Positions 61,716-64,000 of a stretch of DNA of 64,000 nt are shown here, one piece after another. The notes beneath the pieces are model-generated. The model did no database searches, was not told the origin of the DNA, and saw only the letters and a list, made by a program, of their open reading frames with translations. Made by a program: the position numbers and the translations under genes. Each line of letters opens with the position of its first letter. Within the stretch, counting starts at the first letter, position 1. Origin of the DNA: Psychrobacter sp. P2G3 (lineage in GTDB: Bacteria; Pseudomonadota; Gammaproteobacteria; Pseudomonadales; Moraxellaceae); NCBI RefSeq assembly GCF_001593285.1, contig NZ_CP012529.1:2914001-2978000 (forward strand), in the 5' to 3' direction.

Positions 61716-63323
61716 ATGACAACGACAATGACCCAATCTTTTATCAAAGATCAATCACAATCCGTCCAGCACGATGCTTTATCTTATACGCTAAAGAATA
61801 CCGAAGCTACTAAACGCGTTGGTATTCTGGGCGGCGGTACAGCAGGAGCAACTATTGCTATTCGCCTAGCCGCTTTAGGGCTTGAGACTTACTTATTTGA
61901 AAAGAAAAAATCGCTTATCGATGGGCCGCCAATGTGTCATTTGCATGCTGGTGGCAATCTGTATCGTGAAATCCCTGATGAAGACTGCGTCGCACTTCTC
62001 AAACAATGTATCGACATCTTGCGCCTTTATCCTTATACGATTGATGTACGTCCAACGGTATTTGCAGTGCCGACTCGCGATGAAGGGTTGCCCGAAGATT
62101 TGCTACCGCGACTTGATATTTTAACGGACGCTTATCGTGAGCTTATTGCAAAAGATGCGAATAATAAAGTATTGGGCGAGCCTGAAAATTACTATCAGCT
62201 CTATAGTCACGAGCAAGTGCTAGAGCTGTCTGAACGTGAGCAAGTCGCAGTGCCTAGTACGGTCGATGAATGGATGATACCGGTTGCCAAGTATTTGGAC
62301 TTAAACAAAGTCAAATTTCCGCTGATTGTCGTACAAGAATACGGTTGGAATATTTTTCGTTTAGCGGCCTCTGCACAGCTAGCGTTAGCAGAATATGACC
62401 ATGCGCATGTGTTTACGGATACCCAAATCAAGCAAGTAATGCCTGTAGATTGCGAGAATTGTTCGAACGCTGATCACCATGTCACTAAGTGGCGTATTGA
62501 CTACCAACAAGCGAGCGAGCCGCAAACCGAGTCTATCGAAGTTGATTATCTAGTTAATGCTTGCGGCTTTCGTACCGGCGTTATCGACGATATGGTCGGT
62601 GTCAAAGTCACGCGTATGGTTGAGTTTAAGTCCTCTTATATTACGCACTGGGATGATGCTGGCGGACAGATACCAGAGATTATTATCTATGGTAGTCGCG
62701 GTACGCCAGAAGGTATGGCGCAGCTCACCCCCTATCCGGGTGGCTACTTTCAGATTCACGGTATGAGTAAAGCGATTACCTTATTTAGTGATGGTTTAGT
62801 CGCCTCTAATAAAGGTAGCGCGCAGCCTAAGCTACCGCAGCAATATGTACATTATATTGAAGATGGTTGGGATAAAGCGCCGCTACAAGCACGTAGCCAG
62901 CAAGCGATTGAATATGTGGCTGAGTTTGTACCGACATTTCATAGCGCACGTACGGTCGGTAATGCCTTATATGGTGGGCAGCAAATTCCGGGGCAGGATG
63001 ACACGCTGCGGGTGGCTGATGTAAGTCTGTATTCTAATATACGCTATGCGCGCGCAGAGAATGTCAAAGCATCCTCAACTTTGATTGCTGCTGATCAGAT
63101 TGTTGATGAGCTGACAGAGCTTGGTTTAGTAGATAACGATACAGCTGCAAATCGTAGCCGCTACGCCCATAAATGGTCTTATCTTTTGCACAACGATAGC
63201 TTAGCGATTGACAAGGTTGCGCGTATATTGGCCGAAGAACGTGGGTTTCCACAGGCAATGGCTGGCGTTAATCGTAGTATTTGTGAAGCAACTTCAGCTG
63301 ATTTGTCCGCTGTTAAAATATAG
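61716..63323 (+). CDS. FAD-dependent oxidoreductase
   Basis: 535 residues. A Rossmann dinucleotide-binding motif GILGGGTAGATIAIRLAALG at about 36-55, followed by ETYLFEKK, marks an FAD enzyme of the p-cresol-methylhydroxylase-reductase/DAO-like superfamily. DYLVNACGFRTG (about 280) is the second FAD-contact region. The WxWxIP motif of tryptophan halogenases is absent. No signal peptide or membrane segment is seen, and the substrate is unknown. Two ATGs, at 61716 and 61728, are possible; AAGGA lies directly before the first and 13 bases before the second. Confidence 0.75.
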   Translation: MTTTMTQSFIKDQSQSVQHDALSYTLKNTEATKRVGILGGGTAGATIAIRLAALGLETYLFEKKKSLIDGPPMCHLHAGGNLYREIPDEDCVALLKQCIDILRLYPYTIDVRPTVFAVPTRDEGLPEDLLPRLDILTDAYRELIAKDANNKVLGEPENYYQLYSHEQVLELSEREQVAVPSTVDEWMIPVAKYLDLNKVKFPLIVVQEYGWNIFRLAASAQLALAEYDHAHVFTDTQIKQVMPVDCENCSNADHHVTKWRIDYQQASEPQTESIEVDYLVNACGFRTGVIDDMVGVKVTRMVEFKSSYITHWDDAGGQIPEIIIYGSRGTPEGMAQLTPYPGGYFQIHGMSKAITLFSDGLVASNKGSAQPKLPQQYVHYIEDGWDKAPLQARSQQAIEYVAEFVPTFHSARTVGNALYGGQQIPGQDDTLRVADVSLYSNIRYARAENVKASSTLIAADQIVDELTELGLVDNDTAANRSRYAHKWSYLLHNDSLAIDKVARILAEERGFPQAMAGVNRSICEATSADLSAVKI

Positions 63324-63356
63324 TATTTATCATTAGCTTGTAACTTTGGGAAAGGC

Positions 63357-63412
63357 ATAAAAAAGGGAGCAGATAACCAGTCTTTGGTCACCTGCTCCCT
63401 TTTATTTTTTAT
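63357..63412 (+). terminator. Bidirectional terminator after the oxidoreductase gene
   Basis: GGGAGCAG (63365-63372) and CTGCTCCC (63392-63399) enclose a smaller inner CCA/TGG pairing, with A-rich and T-rich flanks, between the convergent oxidoreductase and LOG genes. Confidence 0.85.
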
Positions 63413-63465
63413 CATAATCACTGATAGCATCGCTATTAATATTATAGCGTTCTACTCAGTTAGTT

Positions 63466-64000
63466 TTATAGAACTTGGCTCTCGGTTCCTGCCATTTTTT
63501 CTGTATCAACCGCATCGTCTATCGTTACTAATGTCTGTAACAAGTCAATCGCTTCGTTAATGGTATTGCAAACCACCAAACGATCGAGATCCTGCTGCTT
63601 CATAAAACCTTGCTCAGTAGTATATTTTAGGTGGTCAATCATACGATCATAGAAGCCATTGATATTAAGAATGATCATCGGTTTTTCATGTTGATATAGT
63701 TGACGCCATGTGGCGATTTCCATTATCTCTTCCAGCGTTCCAAGTCCGCCCGGTAAAGTGATAAAAGCATCAGCGTACTCTGCCATAACTGTTTTGCGCG
63801 TATGCATCGTGTCAGTCAAATGCAGACGTGTTAGCTGCTCATGAGCGATTTCATGTTTAAGCATAAAGGTCGGAATCACACCGACAGCCTGCGCCCCGCC
63901 TTTTATAACTTCGTCAGCTACTGCACCCATAAGACCGATGCTTGCGCCGCCATAAACCAAGCCCATACCATTGTCTGCCAAAGCACGACCAAGATCGCGT
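63466..64000 (-). CDS. LOG family protein, 5'-truncated by window edge
   Basis: The frame runs open through the right edge, so the N-terminus is missing; 177 residues are visible. GLVYGGASIGLMGAVAD and the nucleotide-binding LPGGLGTLEEIMEIATWRQL identify a LOG (TIGR00730) protein. Such enzymes hydrolyse nucleoside 5'-monophosphates to ribose 5-phosphate and base, including cytokinin ribotides in plants and actinobacteria; in proteobacteria (PpnN-like) they act in purine/pyrimidine turnover. The catalytic Arg/Glu pair in MHTRKTVMAEYADAF is present. The last 15 residues are a variable tail. Confidence 0.92.
   Translation of the reverse strand, partial: RDLGRALADNGMGLVYGGASIGLMGAVADEVIKGGAQAVGVIPTFMLKHEIAHEQLTRLHLTDTMHTRKTVMAEYADAFITLPGGLGTLEEIMEIATWRQLYQHEKPMIILNINGFYDRMIDHLKYTTEQGFMKQQDLDRLVVCNTINEAIDLLQTLVTIDDAVDTEKMAGTESQVL

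Noticed and set aside
61716..63323. The oxidoreductase as a flavin-dependent tryptophan halogenase
   Set aside because: The GxGxxG flavin motif fits, but the WxWxIP halogenase signature is absent and no biosynthetic genes surround it.

Overview
The window reads as a chromosomal core region of a Psychrobacter-like member of the Moraxellaceae (Gammaproteobacteria). This is an inference from protein resemblance, moderate-to-low GC, AT-rich intergenic DNA and gene order: pilMNOPQ-aroK-aroB-SPOR-gltB, ibaG-murA-hisG-hisD-hisC, and yraN and a BON lipoprotein next to rsmI are all arrangements known from Pseudomonas and its relatives or from enterics. Coding density is high and almost every gene is housekeeping.

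Layout. 1-12.4 kb (minus strand): the N-terminal two thirds of gltB, a SPOR-domain membrane protein, aroB, aroK and the type IV pilus assembly operon pilMNOPQ. 12.6-15.3 kb (plus): mrcA (PBP1A), divergent from pilM. 15.4-34.4 kb (minus): a small uncharacterised gene, then one long information-processing cluster in transcription order rpsL-rpsG-fusA-tuf-tRNA-Trp-secE-nusG-rplK-rplA-rplJ-rplL-rpoB-rpoC, so the str and rif operons lie end to end. 34.8-36 kb: an EcsC-family gene. 36.6-39.6 kb (plus): fabB and pabB. 39.8-45.3 kb (minus): hisC, hisD, hisG, murA, ibaG. 45.5-48.4 kb (minus): an esterase-like hydrolase, a two-BON-domain lipoprotein and yraN. 48.6-50.7 kb (plus): rsmI and an adenosine-kinase-like gene. 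50.7-53 kb (minus): metY and nfuA. 53.6-55.4 kb (plus): a second hydrolase and a glutathione S-transferase. 55.4-56.1 kb: one complete IS1595-family element with perfect 17-bp terminal repeats and an 8-bp target duplication. 56.3-59.8 kb (plus): an NAD salvage unit of nadM-Nudix, nadV and an overlapping SGNH hydrolase. 59.9-64 kb: rpmE2, a small lipoprotein, an FAD oxidoreductase and a partial LOG-family gene.

How the genes work together. pilMNOPQ builds the inner-membrane alignment complex and outer-membrane secretin of the type IV pilus. aroK/aroB supply the shikimate pathway, and its end product chorismate feeds pabB (folate). The 15-34 kb block makes the transcription and translation core. 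nadV plus nadM form the two-step route nicotinamide to NMN to NAD.

I found no defence island, CRISPR array, prophage, secondary-metabolite cluster or clearly novel multi-gene system. The most interesting signals are regulatory or small-scale: a promoter placed so that the rpsL mRNA would begin with a terminator-like hairpin; a 13-bp perfect hairpin inside the start of pabB; an SGNH hydrolase overlapping nadV; the intact IS; and repeat-derived low-complexity insertions in several otherwise conserved proteins.
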